A stretch of 64,000 nucleotides of DNA from Burkholderia aenigmatica (GTDB lineage Bacteria > Pseudomonadota > Gammaproteobacteria > Burkholderiales > Burkholderiaceae), in the NCBI RefSeq assembly GCF_902499175.1, contig NZ_CABVQC010000008.1, positions 1-64,000 of the forward strand, written 5' to 3'. The notes beneath the pieces were generated by a model. It had not been told where the DNA came from. It did not search any database and saw only the letters and a list, made by a program, of their open reading frames with translations. Shown here one piece after another: positions 1-8,823 of this stretch (position 1 is the first letter of the stretch; each line of letters opens with the position of its first letter). Both the position numbers and the translations under genes were made by a program.

Positions 1-285
1 ATCCATCACTCCGATCGCGGGGTTCAGTACTGCTCGACCTACTATCAGGACATCCATCGACGTCACGGCCTGCGCTGTTCGATGACCGACGGCTACGACT
101 GCTATCAGAACGCGCTGGCTGAGCGGGTCAACGGCATCCTCAAGGGGGAGTTCCTGCTGCAGCGTCCCGCTGACCTTGAACAGGCTGCCAAGATGGTCGA
201 ACAGTCGGTGCGCATCTACAACCACGAGCGGCCACATGCCGCCCTGAAATACAAAACGCCCGATGCGGTGCATCGGGCGTTCTAG
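1..285 (+). CDS. IS3-family transposase, C-terminal part (cut by window edge)
   Basis: The reading frame is open from base 1, so only the C-terminal part of the DDE integrase-like transposase (OrfB) is present. It carries the HSDRG motif with the second catalytic Asp at the very start of the window. The later stretch ERVNGILKGE contains the catalytic Glu, and the end NHERPHAAL..KTPDAVHRAF is typical of IS3/IS150-type OrfB. The true start lies outside the window. The protein would catalyse cut-and-paste or copy-out transposition of its own element. Whether the full element is intact cannot be judged here. Confidence 0.9.
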   Translation: MHHSDRGVQYCSTYYQDIHRRHGLRCSMTDGYDCYQNALAERVNGILKGEFLLQRPADLEQAAKMVEQSVRIYNHERPHAALKYKTPDAVHRAF

Positions 286-321
286 CGTCTGGATACTGTC
301 AACCTATTCCAGGACTTGACA
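1..321 (+). mobile_element. Right part of an IS3-family insertion sequence
   Basis: The transposase end is followed after 36 bases by a CCAGGACTTGACA stretch ending in CA at 321, where an IS3-family right terminal repeat (TG...CA ends) would be expected. The left end is outside the window, so the inverted repeat cannot be confirmed. No target duplication can be assessed. Confidence 0.45.
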
Positions 322-424
322 CCGGCGCAGGAAACAAAGCGCCTGCTCGCTTCGCGCGAGATCTTGAAAGGCTGCGCTTGCAGGCGCGATCAAGCCCCTC
401 CTGCTAACCACCATCTGCTTTCTA

Positions 425-450
425 CTTTTTTCATTTCCGGCATCCGGAAA
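425..450 (+). repeat. Direct repeat, left copy (flanks tRNA-Leu)
   Basis: CTTTTTTCATTTCCGG followed by CATCCGGAAA. Nearly the same string recurs at 766-790 behind the tRNA terminator. Upstream of this left copy, CACCATCTG at 409-417 matches CACCATCTG spanning the tRNA 3' end at 730-738. Together they look like a degraded copy of the tRNA 3' flank. Confidence 0.6.
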
Positions 451-583
451 TGATGCCCTCGAGTTCCTGGTCGGCATCCCAAGTTCGACGATACGCGTCG
501 ACCGCCGCAATGTTTGCGCACCCCGCCGCCCGATGCCTCGAACAGGTCCGCCACATTATTTTCGTTCGCGACCTCAAATTGTG

Positions 584-611
584 TTGACAGCCCCTTCGGA
601 CACGCTATAAT
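584..611 (+). promoter_or_regulatory. Sigma-70 promoter of tRNA-Leu
   Basis: A perfect -35 TTGACA (584-589) and a perfect -10 TATAAT (606-611) are separated by 16 bases. They lie about 36 bases before the mature tRNA, as expected for a strong stable-RNA promoter. Confidence 0.9.
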
Positions 612-646
612 TGCGTTCTTTCGCGATGCAGCAACAAGCGAAACGT

Positions 647-733
647 GCCCAGGTGGCGGAATTGGTAGACGCACTAGGTTCAGGTCCTAGCGGTGGCAAC
701 ATCGTGGAGGTTCGAGTCCTCTCCTGGGCACCA
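647..733 (+). tRNA. tRNA-Leu (anticodon CAG)
   Basis: 87 bases including an encoded 3' CCA (731-733). The acceptor stem GCCCAGG pairs with CCTGGGC. The anticodon stem CTAGG/CCTAG encloses the loop TTCAGGT, giving anticodon CAG, which reads CUG leucine codons. The T arm GGTTCGAGTCC and a long variable arm are visible, as expected for a class II tRNA. It has its own promoter upstream and a hairpin terminator directly downstream. Confidence 0.97.
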
Positions 734-742
734 TCTGTATTT

Positions 743-773
743 AAAAAGGTCGGCTTCTAGCCGGCCTTTTTTC
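743..773 (+). terminator. Rho-independent terminator after tRNA-Leu
   Basis: GGTCGGCT-TCT-AGCCGGCC hairpin (one G-T pair) followed by six T residues, 15-40 bases past the tRNA end. Confidence 0.85.
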
Positions 774-790
774 ATTTCCGGCTCCGGAAA
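766..790 (+). repeat. Direct repeat, right copy
   Basis: CTTTTTTCATTTCCGG followed by CTCCGGAAA. It matches 425-450 except for a two-base difference in the middle, and overlaps the T run of the tRNA terminator. Confidence 0.6.
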
Positions 791-1038
791 CACATCCCCC
801 ATCTTCACGAACGAACCCATCGGTTCCGTTTGCGCGATCAGCACCGGTGAGCCGTGACGGCGTGCCGCGAACCCGACGACAGCCATTTGTCCCGCGCGAA
901 TGCCACCACCGGTATCACGTTGCGCCTGACTTTCCAGCGCGCCTCAATCCGCCCCCGATTCCCGACGCCTCACTCCGCCATCCCCGCCTCCACCCAAAAC
1001 CGGGATTTCCCTAGGCTGACATGCCGGCGCTCACGCGG

Positions 1039-1065
1039 TTAAATAAATCAACGTGATTTATTTAA
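1039..1065. promoter_or_regulatory. Perfect 12-bp inverted repeat, probable ROK operator
   Basis: TTAAATAAATCA (1039-1050), ACG spacer, TGATTTATTTAA (1054-1065). The arms are exact reverse complements in an AT-rich island inside GC-rich DNA, 36 bases before the ROK start. Other ROK regulators (NagC/Mlc/XylR type) bind AT-rich palindromes with TTATTT/AAATAA arms, so this is the likely binding site of the adjacent regulator and the control point of the operon. Confidence 0.7.
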
Positions 1066-1101
1066 TGCGCCACCAAACGGCGCACCATGGAAGGAGACGC
1101 C

Positions 1102-2349
1102 ATGAGAAGCCCGCACTTCGGCCAAGGCAGCAACTCGGCCAACGTGCGCCGTTACAACGAGCGCCTGCTGTTGAAGACGCTGCGCCGCGCCGGCAGCGCG
1201 TCGAAGGCCGATCTCGCCCGTCTCGCCAGCATGACGGGCACGGCGGTCGGCAGCATCATCGCGTCGCTCGCCGACGCAAAGCTGATCGAATTCGCGGGCC
1301 GCACCGAAGGCCAGCGCGGCCAGCCGGCCTCGCTGATTCGCCTCGACCCGCGCGGCGCGTTCGGCATCGGCGTCCATCTCGACCGCATGCGCATCGAAAC
1401 GGCGCTCGTCAACTTCGCGGGCGACGTGCTCGGCCGCCGCTCGCACGACACGCTGCTGCCTCCGCCCGCCGACGTGCTCGAGATCGTCCGCCACGACATC
1501 GACGCGATGCAGGCCCTGCTCCCCGACCACGAGCGCGCCCGCCTGACCGGCATCGGCGTCGCGCAGCCCTACAACCTGGGTGCGTGGATGCGCGAGCTCG
1601 GCCTTGCACCCGACACGTTCCGCGCGTGGGAAGACGTCGATTTCGCGGCCGACCTCGGTCGCACGCTATCGCTCCCGGTATTCGGAGAAAACGACGGCAA
1701 CGCTGCCGCGATCGCCGAGCTGTTCTATGGATACGGCCGGCAGTGCGACGACTTCGTCTACCTGTTCATCGGGCCGGCGATCGGCGGCGGCATCGCGATC
1801 GACGGCGACTGCCTGCGCGGCGTAACCGGCAATGCGGGTGACATCGCCGTGATTCCCGTGCCGCCGAGCCGGCTGGCATCCGCACCGCCGCCGCGCGGCC
1901 CGTGGGACATCCTCCTCGCGCGCGCGTCGCTGCATGCGCTCGTGCGCCATCTGCGCCATCACGGCGAGACGGTCGACAACCGGGCCGATCTCGAAGCGTG
2001 CATCGCCCGCGGCCTGCCTGCCGTCGACGAATGGATCGACGATTGCGTCGACGCGCTTGCGCCGGCGTTGCGAGCGGTGCTGTGCGTGGTCGATGCGCCG
2101 GTAGTCGTGCTCGATGCCGATACCGACGCGGGCCTGCTCGACGCGGTCACGACCCGTCTGCGTGCGGCGCTCGTGGCCACCGCGCCCGAAGCGCGCGGCA
2201 CGCCGGTGCTCGTACGCGGCACGTTCGGCGCCGACGCCGGTGCGATCGGCGCGGCCACGCTGCCGATGTTCTTCAACTTCTCCCCGCGGGCCGGCATCCT
2301 CAAAGGCGCCCGCACCGACTCGCAGGAGGCCAGCCATGTCACGATCTGA
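1102..2349 (+). CDS. ROK-family transcriptional repressor of sugar import operon
   Basis: 415 residues. The start is set at 1102 because AAGGAG lies six bases upstream; an in-frame ATG at 1087 has no such site. The N-terminal part (about residues 15-65) is a winged helix-turn-helix, and the remainder has the sugar-kinase-like ROK fold with [11 protein letters not shown] and [12 protein letters not shown]. The usual ROK zinc cluster (CxCGxxGC) is not visible after the GNAGD motif, so this protein probably lacks structural zinc. It overlaps the ATPase gene by 14 bases, so it should be co-transcribed with and sense the sugar carried by the ABC system. The palindrome at 1039-1065 is its likely operator. 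Confidence 0.92.
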   Translation: MRSPHFGQGSNSANVRRYNERLLLKTLRRAGSASKADLARLASMTGTAVGSIIASLADAKLIEFAGRTEGQRGQPASLIRLDPRGAFGIGVHLDRMRIETALVNFAGDVLGRRSHDTLLPPPADVLEIVRHDIDAMQALLPDHERARLTGIGVAQPYNLGAWMRELGLAPDTFRAWEDVDFAADLGRTLSLPVFGENDGNAAAIAELFYGYGRQCDDFVYLFIGPAIGGGIAIDGDCLRGVTGNAGDIAVIPVPPSRLASAPPPRGPWDILLARASLHALVRHLRHHGETVDNRADLEACIARGLPAVDEWIDDCVDALAPALRAVLCVVDAPVVVLDADTDAGLLDAVTTRLRAALVATAPEARGTPVLVRGTFGADAGAIGAATLPMFFNFSPRAGILKGARTDSQEASHVTI

Positions 2350-3889
2350 GTCGCCCCGCCCGCTGCTCGAGATGCACGGGATCAGCAAGACGTTCCCGGC
2401 CGTGCGCGCGCTCGACAACGTCAGCCTGACCGTCTATCCCGGCGAGATCCATTCGCTGATGGGCGAAAACGGCGCGGGCAAATCGACGCTGATGAAGATC
2501 CTGTCGGGCGCATACCGCGCCGATGCCGGTGGCGAGATCCTGATCGACGGCGCACGCATCGACATCGACGGCCCGCTTGCCGCACGCGATGCGGGCGTCG
2601 CGGTGATCTACCAGGAGCTGTGCCTGTCGCCGAACCTGACCGTCGCGGAAAACATCTATATCGGCCGCGAACTGCGGCGCGGCAACCGGCGCTGGGGCAC
2701 GATCGACCGCGCGGCGATGGCGCGTGGCTGCGAGGACGTGCTCGCGCGCCTCGGCGCATCGTTCGGGCCCGACACGCTCGTCGACACGCTGTCGATCGCA
2801 GAACAGCAACTCGTCGAGATCGCGCGCGCCGTGCACACCCGCGCACGCATCCTCGTGATGGACGAGCCGACCACGCCGCTGTCGTCGCGCGAGACCGAGC
2901 ACCTGTTCCGCCTGATCCGCCAATTGCGCGAAGAAGGTCTCGCGATCATCTACATCAGCCACCGGATGGCGGAGATCTACGAACTGTCCGACCGTGTATC
3001 GGTGCTGCGCGACGGCGCGTACGTCGGCACGCTCGACCGCGCATCGCTGTCGGCCGAGCGTCTCGTCGCGATGATGGTCGGCCGCGACATCTCCGGCTTC
3101 TACAAGAAGGAACACGCGCCGTACGATCCCGGCCACCTGCTGCTGTCGGTCCGCGACATCGCCGACGGCGCGCGCGTGCGCGGCTGCAGCTTCGACCTGC
3201 ACGCCGGCGAAGTGCTCGGCGTCGCGGGGCTCGTCGGCGCAGGCCGCACCGAACTCGCGCGGCTGATCTTCGGCGCCGAACCGCGCGTGCGCGGCGACGT
3301 GAAGGTGGGCGACCGCACGTTCGGCTCACACTCGCCGCGCGACGCGATCGACGCGGGCCTCGTCTACCTGACCGAAGACCGCAAGCGCCAGGGCCTGTTC
3401 CTCGACATGAGCGTGCGCGACAACATCAACATCTCGGTCTGCAGCCGCGATGCGCGGCTCGGTGCGCTCGACCTCGCACGCGGCGCCGAACGCGCACGCG
3501 ACGCCATTGCGTCGCTGTCGATCCGCGTACCCGACGCGAACGTCAACGTCGGCGCGCTGTCGGGCGGCAACCAGCAGAAAGTGCTGCTATCGCGCCTGCT
3601 CGAAACGAAGCCGCGCGTGCTGATCCTCGACGAACCGACGCGCGGCGTCGACATCGGCGCGAAATCCGAGATCTACCGGATCATCAACGAGCTCGCCCGG
3701 GCCGGGGTGGGCGTGATCGTTATCTCGAGCGAACTGCCGGAGATCATCGGCGTCGCGGATCGCGTGCTCGTGATGCGCGAAGGCGAGATCGCGGGCGAAC
3801 TCGGCGGCCATACGCCTGCGCCCATCACGCAGGAAGCCATCATCGCGCTCGCCACCGGCTCGCAGGCCGAACTCGCCGACGCGCACTGA
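2336..3889 (+). CDS. Sugar ABC transporter ATPase, two nucleotide-binding domains (RbsA/XylG type)
   Basis: 517 residues. The start is the ATG at 2336, preceded by AGGAGG; the open frame extends upstream only as an overlap with the regulator. The first domain has Walker [10 protein letters not shown], signature-like LSIAEQQ and Walker [10 protein letters not shown]. The second has the degenerate Walker [11 protein letters not shown], a canonical LSGGNQQK signature and [11 protein letters not shown]. This double-domain layout with one weak site is characteristic of monosaccharide importers (ribose, xylose, galactose, fructose class). It powers import through the permease encoded 40 bases downstream. 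Confidence 0.95.
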   Translation: MSRSESPRPLLEMHGISKTFPAVRALDNVSLTVYPGEIHSLMGENGAGKSTLMKILSGAYRADAGGEILIDGARIDIDGPLAARDAGVAVIYQELCLSPNLTVAENIYIGRELRRGNRRWGTIDRAAMARGCEDVLARLGASFGPDTLVDTLSIAEQQLVEIARAVHTRARILVMDEPTTPLSSRETEHLFRLIRQLREEGLAIIYISHRMAEIYELSDRVSVLRDGAYVGTLDRASLSAERLVAMMVGRDISGFYKKEHAPYDPGHLLLSVRDIADGARVRGCSFDLHAGEVLGVAGLVGAGRTELARLIFGAEPRVRGDVKVGDRTFGSHSPRDAIDAGLVYLTEDRKRQGLFLDMSVRDNINISVCSRDARLGALDLARGAERARDAIASLSIRVPDANVNVGALSGGNQQKVLLSRLLETKPRVLILDEPTRGVDIGAKSEIYRIINELARAGVGVIVISSELPEIIGVADRVLVMREGEIAGELGGHTPAPITQEAIIALATGSQAELADAH

Positions 3890-3929
3890 ACCCGCCCTTT
3901 CATTTCACTTTTACATTCAGGTTACCGAA

Positions 3930-4967
3930 ATGATCAACCCGACCAAGCAGCGGAACCTCGCTTCCGCGACGGCCCAGCCGGTGGGCAACCGTACGCCGCT
4001 GTTGCGCGGCACCGATCACCGTGCCCGCATGCAATCGCTGATCCGCACCGCCGGCATGCTGCCGGTGCTGCTGGTTCTGTGCATCGGCTTCGGCTTCCTG
4101 ACCGACGGTTTCTTCACGCTGCAGAACCTGTCGATCGTCACGCAGCAGGCGTCGATCAACATCGTGCTCGCCGCCGGCATGACCTTCGTGATCCTCACGG
4201 GCGGCATCGACCTGTCGGTCGGCTCGGTGCTCGCCGCCGCGGCCGTCGCGGCGCTGCTCGCGTCGACCATCCCGGGCTGGGGCTGGCTCGGCGTGCCGTT
4301 CGCGCTCGTCGTCGGCCTCGTGTTCGGCGCGATCAACGGCGGCCTGATCTCGTTCCTGCGCCTGCCGCCGTTCATCGTCACGCTCGGCGCGATGACGGCC
4401 GTGCGCGGCGTCGCACGCCTGATCGGCAACGACACGACCGTGTTCAATCCGCAGTTGCCGTTCGCATTCATCGGCAACGGCACGATCCTCGGTGTGCCGT
4501 GGCTCGTCGTGATCGCGTGCGCGGTGATCGCGATCTCGTGGTTCATCCTGCGCCGCACGGTGCTCGGGATGCGCATCTATTCGGTCGGCGGCAACCCGGA
4601 AGCCGCCCGCCTGTCCGGCATCAACGTGCGGGCGATCCAGTTGTTCGTGTACGCGGCGTCGGGGTTGCTCGCCGGCCTCGGCGCGGTGATGTCGGCCGCG
4701 CGGCTCTATGCGGCCAACGGACTGCAGCTCGGCCAGTCGTACGAACTCGACGCGATCGCCGCGGTGATCCTCGGCGGCACGAGCTTCGTCGGCGGTGTCG
4801 GCTCGATCGTCGGCACGCTGATCGGCGCGCTGATCATCGCGGTGCTGACGAACGGCCTCGTGTTGCTCGGCGTATCCGACATCTGGCAGTACATCATCAA
4901 GGGGCTCGTGATCATCGGCGCCGTCGCGCTCGACCGCTACCGCCAGCGCGATTCCGCACGTACCTGA
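3930..4967 (+). CDS. Sugar ABC transporter permease (RbsC-like)
   Basis: 345 residues of mostly hydrophobic sequence with about eight to ten membrane segments. The family motif GGIDLSVGSVLA is present, as is the C-terminal loop region AARLSGINV, both typical of the BPD_transp_2 family. About 55 N-terminal residues are hydrophilic and cytoplasmic. It forms the inner-membrane channel, probably as a homodimer, with the ATPase upstream and the binding protein downstream. Confidence 0.94.
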   Translation: MINPTKQRNLASATAQPVGNRTPLLRGTDHRARMQSLIRTAGMLPVLLVLCIGFGFLTDGFFTLQNLSIVTQQASINIVLAAGMTFVILTGGIDLSVGSVLAAAAVAALLASTIPGWGWLGVPFALVVGLVFGAINGGLISFLRLPPFIVTLGAMTAVRGVARLIGNDTTVFNPQLPFAFIGNGTILGVPWLVVIACAVIAISWFILRRTVLGMRIYSVGGNPEAARLSGINVRAIQLFVYAASGLLAGLGAVMSAARLYAANGLQLGQSYELDAIAAVILGGTSFVGGVGSIVGTLIGALIIAVLTNGLVLLGVSDIWQYIIKGLVIIGAVALDRYRQRDSART

Positions 4968-5049
4968 ACCCCTTCCCGCTCATTCGACCTTGCGGCGCAG
5001 GCCGATCCCTGCGCCCGCTCGCCAGCCCACTTCTCGGAGACACAACGAC

Positions 5050-5994
5050 ATGTTCAAACACAAAGCCGTCCTGACCGCCGCTGCCTGCGCACTCGCCTTC
5101 GGCGCTTCCGCCGCGCACGCGGCCGACAAGCCGCTCAAATCGATCGGCGTCACGGTCGGGTCGCTCGGCAATCCGTACTTCGTCACGATCGTCAAGGGCG
5201 CCGAGGCGCGTGCCAAGCAGCTCAACCCGAATGCGAAGGTCACGGCCGTGTCGGCCGACTATGACCTGAACAAGCAGTTCACGCAGATCGACAACTTCAT
5301 CTCCGCGCACGTCGACATGATCCTGCTCAACGCAACCGACCCGAAGGCGATCGAGCCGGCGGTGAAGAAAGCGCAGGCGGCCGGCATCACGGTCGTCGCG
5401 GTCGACGTCGCAGCGGCCGGCGCGAACGCGACCGTGCAGACCAACAACGTGAAGGCCGGCGAGCTGGCATGCGATTACATCGCGAAGAAACTCAATGGCA
5501 AGGGCAACGTGATCATCGAGAACGGCCCGCAGGTGTCCGCCGTGATCGATCGCGTCAACGGCTGCAAGACCGTGCTCGCGAAAAATGCCGGCATCAAGGT
5601 ACTGTCGAGCGACCAGGACGGCAAGGGCTCGCGCGAAGGCGGGATGAATGCGATGCAGGGCTACCTGACGCGCTTTCCGAAGCTCGATGCAGTATTCACG
5701 ATCAACGACCCGCAGGCGATCGGCAGCGATCTCGCCGCGAAACAGCTGAACCGTCCGGGCATCGTAATCACGTCGGTGGACGGCGCGCCCGACATCGAAG
5801 TCGCGCTCAAGACCAACACGCTCGTGCAGGCATCGTCGAGCCAGGATCCGTGGGCGATGGCGCAGCAGGCTGTCAACGTCGGCTACGGGATCATGAACGG
5901 CCAGAAGCCGGCCAACCCGATGATCCTGATCGAACCGACGCTCATCACGCGCGACAACGTGAAGAGCTACAAGGGCTGGAGCACCCCGCGCTGA
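5050..5994 (+). CDS. Periplasmic sugar-binding protein of the ABC importer
   Basis: 314 residues. The ATG at 5050 gives a clean signal peptide (positive MFKHK, hydrophobic core, cleavage after SAAHA), preceded by GGAGAC. The mature protein starts ADKPLKSIGVTVGSLGNPYF, the Peripla_BP_4 type of ribose/fructose-class binding proteins, with TDPKAIEP and VDVAAAG around the ligand cleft. It delivers the substrate to the permease. The sequence resembles fructose-binding FrcB proteins as I recall them, and a ROK regulator and PfkB kinase accompany frc operons, but the substrate cannot be proved here. Confidence 0.93.
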   Translation: MFKHKAVLTAAACALAFGASAAHAADKPLKSIGVTVGSLGNPYFVTIVKGAEARAKQLNPNAKVTAVSADYDLNKQFTQIDNFISAHVDMILLNATDPKAIEPAVKKAQAAGITVVAVDVAAAGANATVQTNNVKAGELACDYIAKKLNGKGNVIIENGPQVSAVIDRVNGCKTVLAKNAGIKVLSSDQDGKGSREGGMNAMQGYLTRFPKLDAVFTINDPQAIGSDLAAKQLNRPGIVITSVDGAPDIEVALKTNTLVQASSSQDPWAMAQQAVNVGYGIMNGQKPANPMILIEPTLITRDNVKSYKGWSTPR

Positions 5995-6015
5995 TCGCGC
6001 CGCCCCGCCGCAAAA

Positions 6016-6030
6016 CCGGGCGGTGCCCGG
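6016..6030 (+). other. Small hairpin after the binding-protein gene
   Basis: CCGGGC-GGT-GCCCGG, six pairs, 22 bases after the stop, without a T run. Such hairpins often stabilise the 3' end of abundant binding-protein mRNA; that role is inferred. Confidence 0.4.
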
Positions 6031-6121
6031 CCGCATCGCCGCACGCGACGGCCGGCCCCACCCGCCTGCCGACTTCCCCCCGTGCATGGCCGCGCGCAAC
6101 GTCGCGGCACAAGGTTTCGAC

Positions 6122-7057
6122 ATGACGACGACGTTTCCCCGCCTGATCGTATTCGGCGAAGCACTGACCGATTTCATCCGCGACGACGCGCAGCGCTGGC
6201 ACAGCGTCGCTGGCGGCTCATGCTGGAACGTCGCGCGCGTCGGTGCGCGACTCGGCGTGCCGACGGCCTTCGCCGGCACGATCAGCCGCGACATCTTCGG
6301 CGACGAGCTGATGCGCAAGAGCGCCGACGCGGGGCTCGACCTGCGCTTCGTCCGGCAGGTCGATCGCGCGCCGCTGCTTGCGATGGTCGTGTCGAAGCAG
6401 CCGCCCCACTATTTCTTCATCGGCGAGCACAGCGCCGATCTCGCGTTCGATCCGGCGGACCTGCCCGCCGGCGCACTCGACGCGGCCGAGATCGTGCATG
6501 TCGGTTCGCTCGGTGTCGTGCGCGAGCCGCTCGCGTCGCGCCTGATCGAAGTTGCGCAAGCTGCGCGGGCGGCCGGCAAGCGGATCTCGTTCGACCCGAA
6601 CTTCCGTGCGCCGATGGCCGCGCCATCGTATCGCGACACGCTACGCCGGCTGGCGGGGCTCGCCGACTGGATCAAGGTATCCGACGAGGATCTGCACGGG
6701 CTGTTTCCCGAACTCGATGAAGCCGCCGCGCTCGCGCAACTGCGCACGTGGGCGCCGGACGCGACGATGCTCGTCACGCGCGGCGCGTCCGGCATGCAGC
6801 TCCTGCATCGCGACACCGTGCTGTTCCAGCCCGCGTTCCCGACCGAGGTTGCCGACACCGTCGGCTGCGGCGATGCGAGCATCGGGGGCTGGCTCGCGAG
6901 CCAGCTTGCGCGGCCCGATGCGTCAGCCGCCGAGCATCTGCGCTACGCAGCCGCGTGCGCGGCGGTCGCCTGTGCGCATGCAGGCGCTTATGCACCGACC
7001 GCAGCCGAAGTGACCGACATGATCGAGCGCTCGGCCGACGCTGTCGTTTCGCAATAA
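6122..7057 (+). CDS. PfkB-family carbohydrate kinase (fructokinase-like)
   Basis: 311 residues from the ATG at 6122; upstream in-frame codons are GC-rich and unlike the family N-terminus, which normally begins near IVFGEALTDFI. The N-terminal signature GGSCWNVARVGARLG and the C-terminal DTVGCGDASIGG are present. The C-terminal motif is usually DTxGAGD; here Cys replaces Ala but the catalytic base Asp is kept. It would phosphorylate the sugar imported by the preceding ABC proteins. As the last gene of the operon it completes a regulate-import-phosphorylate unit. Fructose, ribose or a related sugar is possible. Confidence 0.9.
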   Translation: MTTTFPRLIVFGEALTDFIRDDAQRWHSVAGGSCWNVARVGARLGVPTAFAGTISRDIFGDELMRKSADAGLDLRFVRQVDRAPLLAMVVSKQPPHYFFIGEHSADLAFDPADLPAGALDAAEIVHVGSLGVVREPLASRLIEVAQAARAAGKRISFDPNFRAPMAAPSYRDTLRRLAGLADWIKVSDEDLHGLFPELDEAAALAQLRTWAPDATMLVTRGASGMQLLHRDTVLFQPAFPTEVADTVGCGDASIGGWLASQLARPDASAAEHLRYAAACAAVACAHAGAYAPTAAEVTDMIERSADAVVSQ

Positions 7058-7085
7058 CACGCACCGGCGCGCCGCCCCGGCACCG

Positions 7086-8816
7086 TCAAGCGGCGGTCGT
7101 TCCGCCGCTACCGTTCGGCGGCATCCCGGCCTGCAGCAACTGCAGGCTCTCGTCGACGCTCAATTCGGACATCGCGTCGTCGTGCAGCGTCTCGTCCGCT
7201 GCGCGGCGCAACGCATGCAGCGCGTGCACCTTGAGCCGTACGATCGCAAGGCGCAACCCGCGCGCCGTGCATTCAGCCGCGAACGTGCGCAACGATTCGA
7301 TCGTCGTGCCGTCGACATCCGGCGTTTCCTCGAGGCTGAGCATCACCGTATGCGTGTCCGGCGCGGTCTTCATCAGCGCACGCACGCGGTTCAGCATCCG
7401 GTCCGCATTCGCGAAGAACAGCTGCGCCTCGGGCCGCACGATCAGCACGCCCGACACCGGCTTCGCATCGGCGTGGCTCGCCACGTCGACGAAGTCGTGA
7501 CTGTCGCGCAGCCGGCCGAGCACGCTGACGTTCGGCTCGGACAGCTTGCGCAGCGTCAGCAGCAGGCTCACGCCGATGGCCGCGAGCAGCCCGTGCAGCA
7601 CGCCGAGCACGAGCACCGCGAGCAGCGCGGCGATCACGACGAGCCGGTCGCGATGCCAGGCCCAATACGGCCGGAATACCGACGGATGCAGCGAGTGGCT
7701 GACCGCGAAGATCACGATCGCCGCGAGCACGGGCTCCGGCGTGCGCGCGAGCTGCGGCAGCAGCAGCCAGACGATCAGCGCGACCACACCCGCCGCCCAC
7801 AGGCCGGCAAAGCGCGACTGCGCGCCGGCCGCTTCGTTCGCCGAGGTCGCCGAATAGCCCGCACCGACCGGCATCCCGTGCAGCAGGCCCGACACCAGAT
7901 TCGCGCAGCCGAGCGCGACGAGGTCGCGATTCGGCGACACGCTGTCGCCATGCTTCAGCGCGAAGTTGCGGATCGATCCGTACGATTCCGCGTAGAGGAT
8001 CAGCATCAGCGCGAACGCAAGCTCGATGGTCTGCATCCACGCATTGCGGTCGAGGGTCGGCAAGCCGAACTCGATGTGCTTGAAATCGATGTGGCCGACG
8101 ATCGCGATCCCGTATCGCTGCCAGTCGATCGCATAGCCGGCCACGATCGACAGCACGATCACGACGAGCGTCGCGGGCACGCGCGAGCTCCGCCCGAGCG
8201 TGAACAGCAACGCCAGTGCGGTCGCACCGAGCGCGACGCTGGCGAGATTCGCATGCGGCGCGCCGGTGATCAGGTCGAGCGCGACATGCGGCGCATCGCT
8301 GTGCTGCACGGAAATCGCGAGAATCTTCGGCAACTGCTTGATGACGATCGTCACCGCGAGGCCGAACGTGAAGCCGCGCAGCACCGGCCGAGCGACGAAA
8401 TCCGACATGCCGCCGAGCCGCGCGGCGCCCGCCAGGATGAACAGCACGCCCGTCATCGCGACGAGCGCCGCCGCGAGCGCGAGCTGCGCGGCGAGCGCCA
8501 TCCCCGACTCCGCGAGCACCGTCGCGGCCAGCACGGCGGCGGACGACGACGTCGACGACACGATCGCGAAGCGGCTGCTGCCGGTGAGCGCATAGACGAC
8601 GAGCCCCGACAGCAACGCGATGAGACCGGCCTGCGGCGGCAGGTTGGCCAACCCCGCGTACGCGACCGCCTCGGGTATCAGCAGGCCCGCGATCGACAGG
8701 CCGGCCAGCGCATCGAGGCCGATGCGTCGCTTGGGTGGCGGCGAAGTCGCGTCGAGCACGGCGAAATGGTCGGCATGCTGCGGGCCGGCCTCGGGACGGA
8801 TCGGGGCGGTCGTCAT
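7086..8816 (-). CDS. SulP-family anion transporter with STAS domain
   Basis: 576 residues. The start at 8816 (MTTAPIRPEAG) lies seven bases after the stop of the upstream ParB-like gene. About ten to twelve membrane segments begin at GLDALAGLSIAGLLIPEAVAYAG, the SulP entry motif, and a cytosolic STAS domain fills roughly residues 440-550 (VMLSLEETPDVDGTTIESL). SulP proteins move sulfate, bicarbonate or dicarboxylates; the substrate is not readable here. It converges on the kinase gene with only 28 bases between the stops. Confidence 0.92.
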   Translation of the reverse strand: MTTAPIRPEAGPQHADHFAVLDATSPPPKRRIGLDALAGLSIAGLLIPEAVAYAGLANLPPQAGLIALLSGLVVYALTGSSRFAIVSSTSSSAAVLAATVLAESGMALAAQLALAAALVAMTGVLFILAGAARLGGMSDFVARPVLRGFTFGLAVTIVIKQLPKILAISVQHSDAPHVALDLITGAPHANLASVALGATALALLFTLGRSSRVPATLVVIVLSIVAGYAIDWQRYGIAIVGHIDFKHIEFGLPTLDRNAWMQTIELAFALMLILYAESYGSIRNFALKHGDSVSPNRDLVALGCANLVSGLLHGMPVGAGYSATSANEAAGAQSRFAGLWAAGVVALIVWLLLPQLARTPEPVLAAIVIFAVSHSLHPSVFRPYWAWHRDRLVVIAALLAVLVLGVLHGLLAAIGVSLLLTLRKLSEPNVSVLGRLRDSHDFVDVASHADAKPVSGVLIVRPEAQLFFANADRMLNRVRALMKTAPDTHTVMLSLEETPDVDGTTIESLRTFAAECTARGLRLAIVRLKVHALHALRRAADETLHDDAMSELSVDESLQLLQAGMPPNGSGGTTAA

Positions 8817-8823
8817 GAGGCGG

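Larger units (their letters stand above)
286..646. other. Intergenic region between IS remnant and tRNA-Leu
   Basis: About 360 bases without a credible gene. It holds the probable IS right end (to 321), a short segment at 409-450 that resembles the sequence downstream of the tRNA-Leu 3' end (see repeats), and the tRNA promoter at 584-611. Short open frames here have no ribosome binding site and no recognisable product. Confidence 0.7.
734..1101. other. Intergenic region tRNA-Leu to ROK regulator
   Basis: No gene is seen. It contains the tRNA terminator, the right direct repeat and, close to the downstream gene, the palindrome at 1039-1065. Short frames here lack ribosome binding sites. Confidence 0.7.

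Noticed and set aside
286..1100. Integrated island or prophage at tRNA-Leu
   Set aside because: No integrase or phage gene is present; only short repeats suggest a past event.
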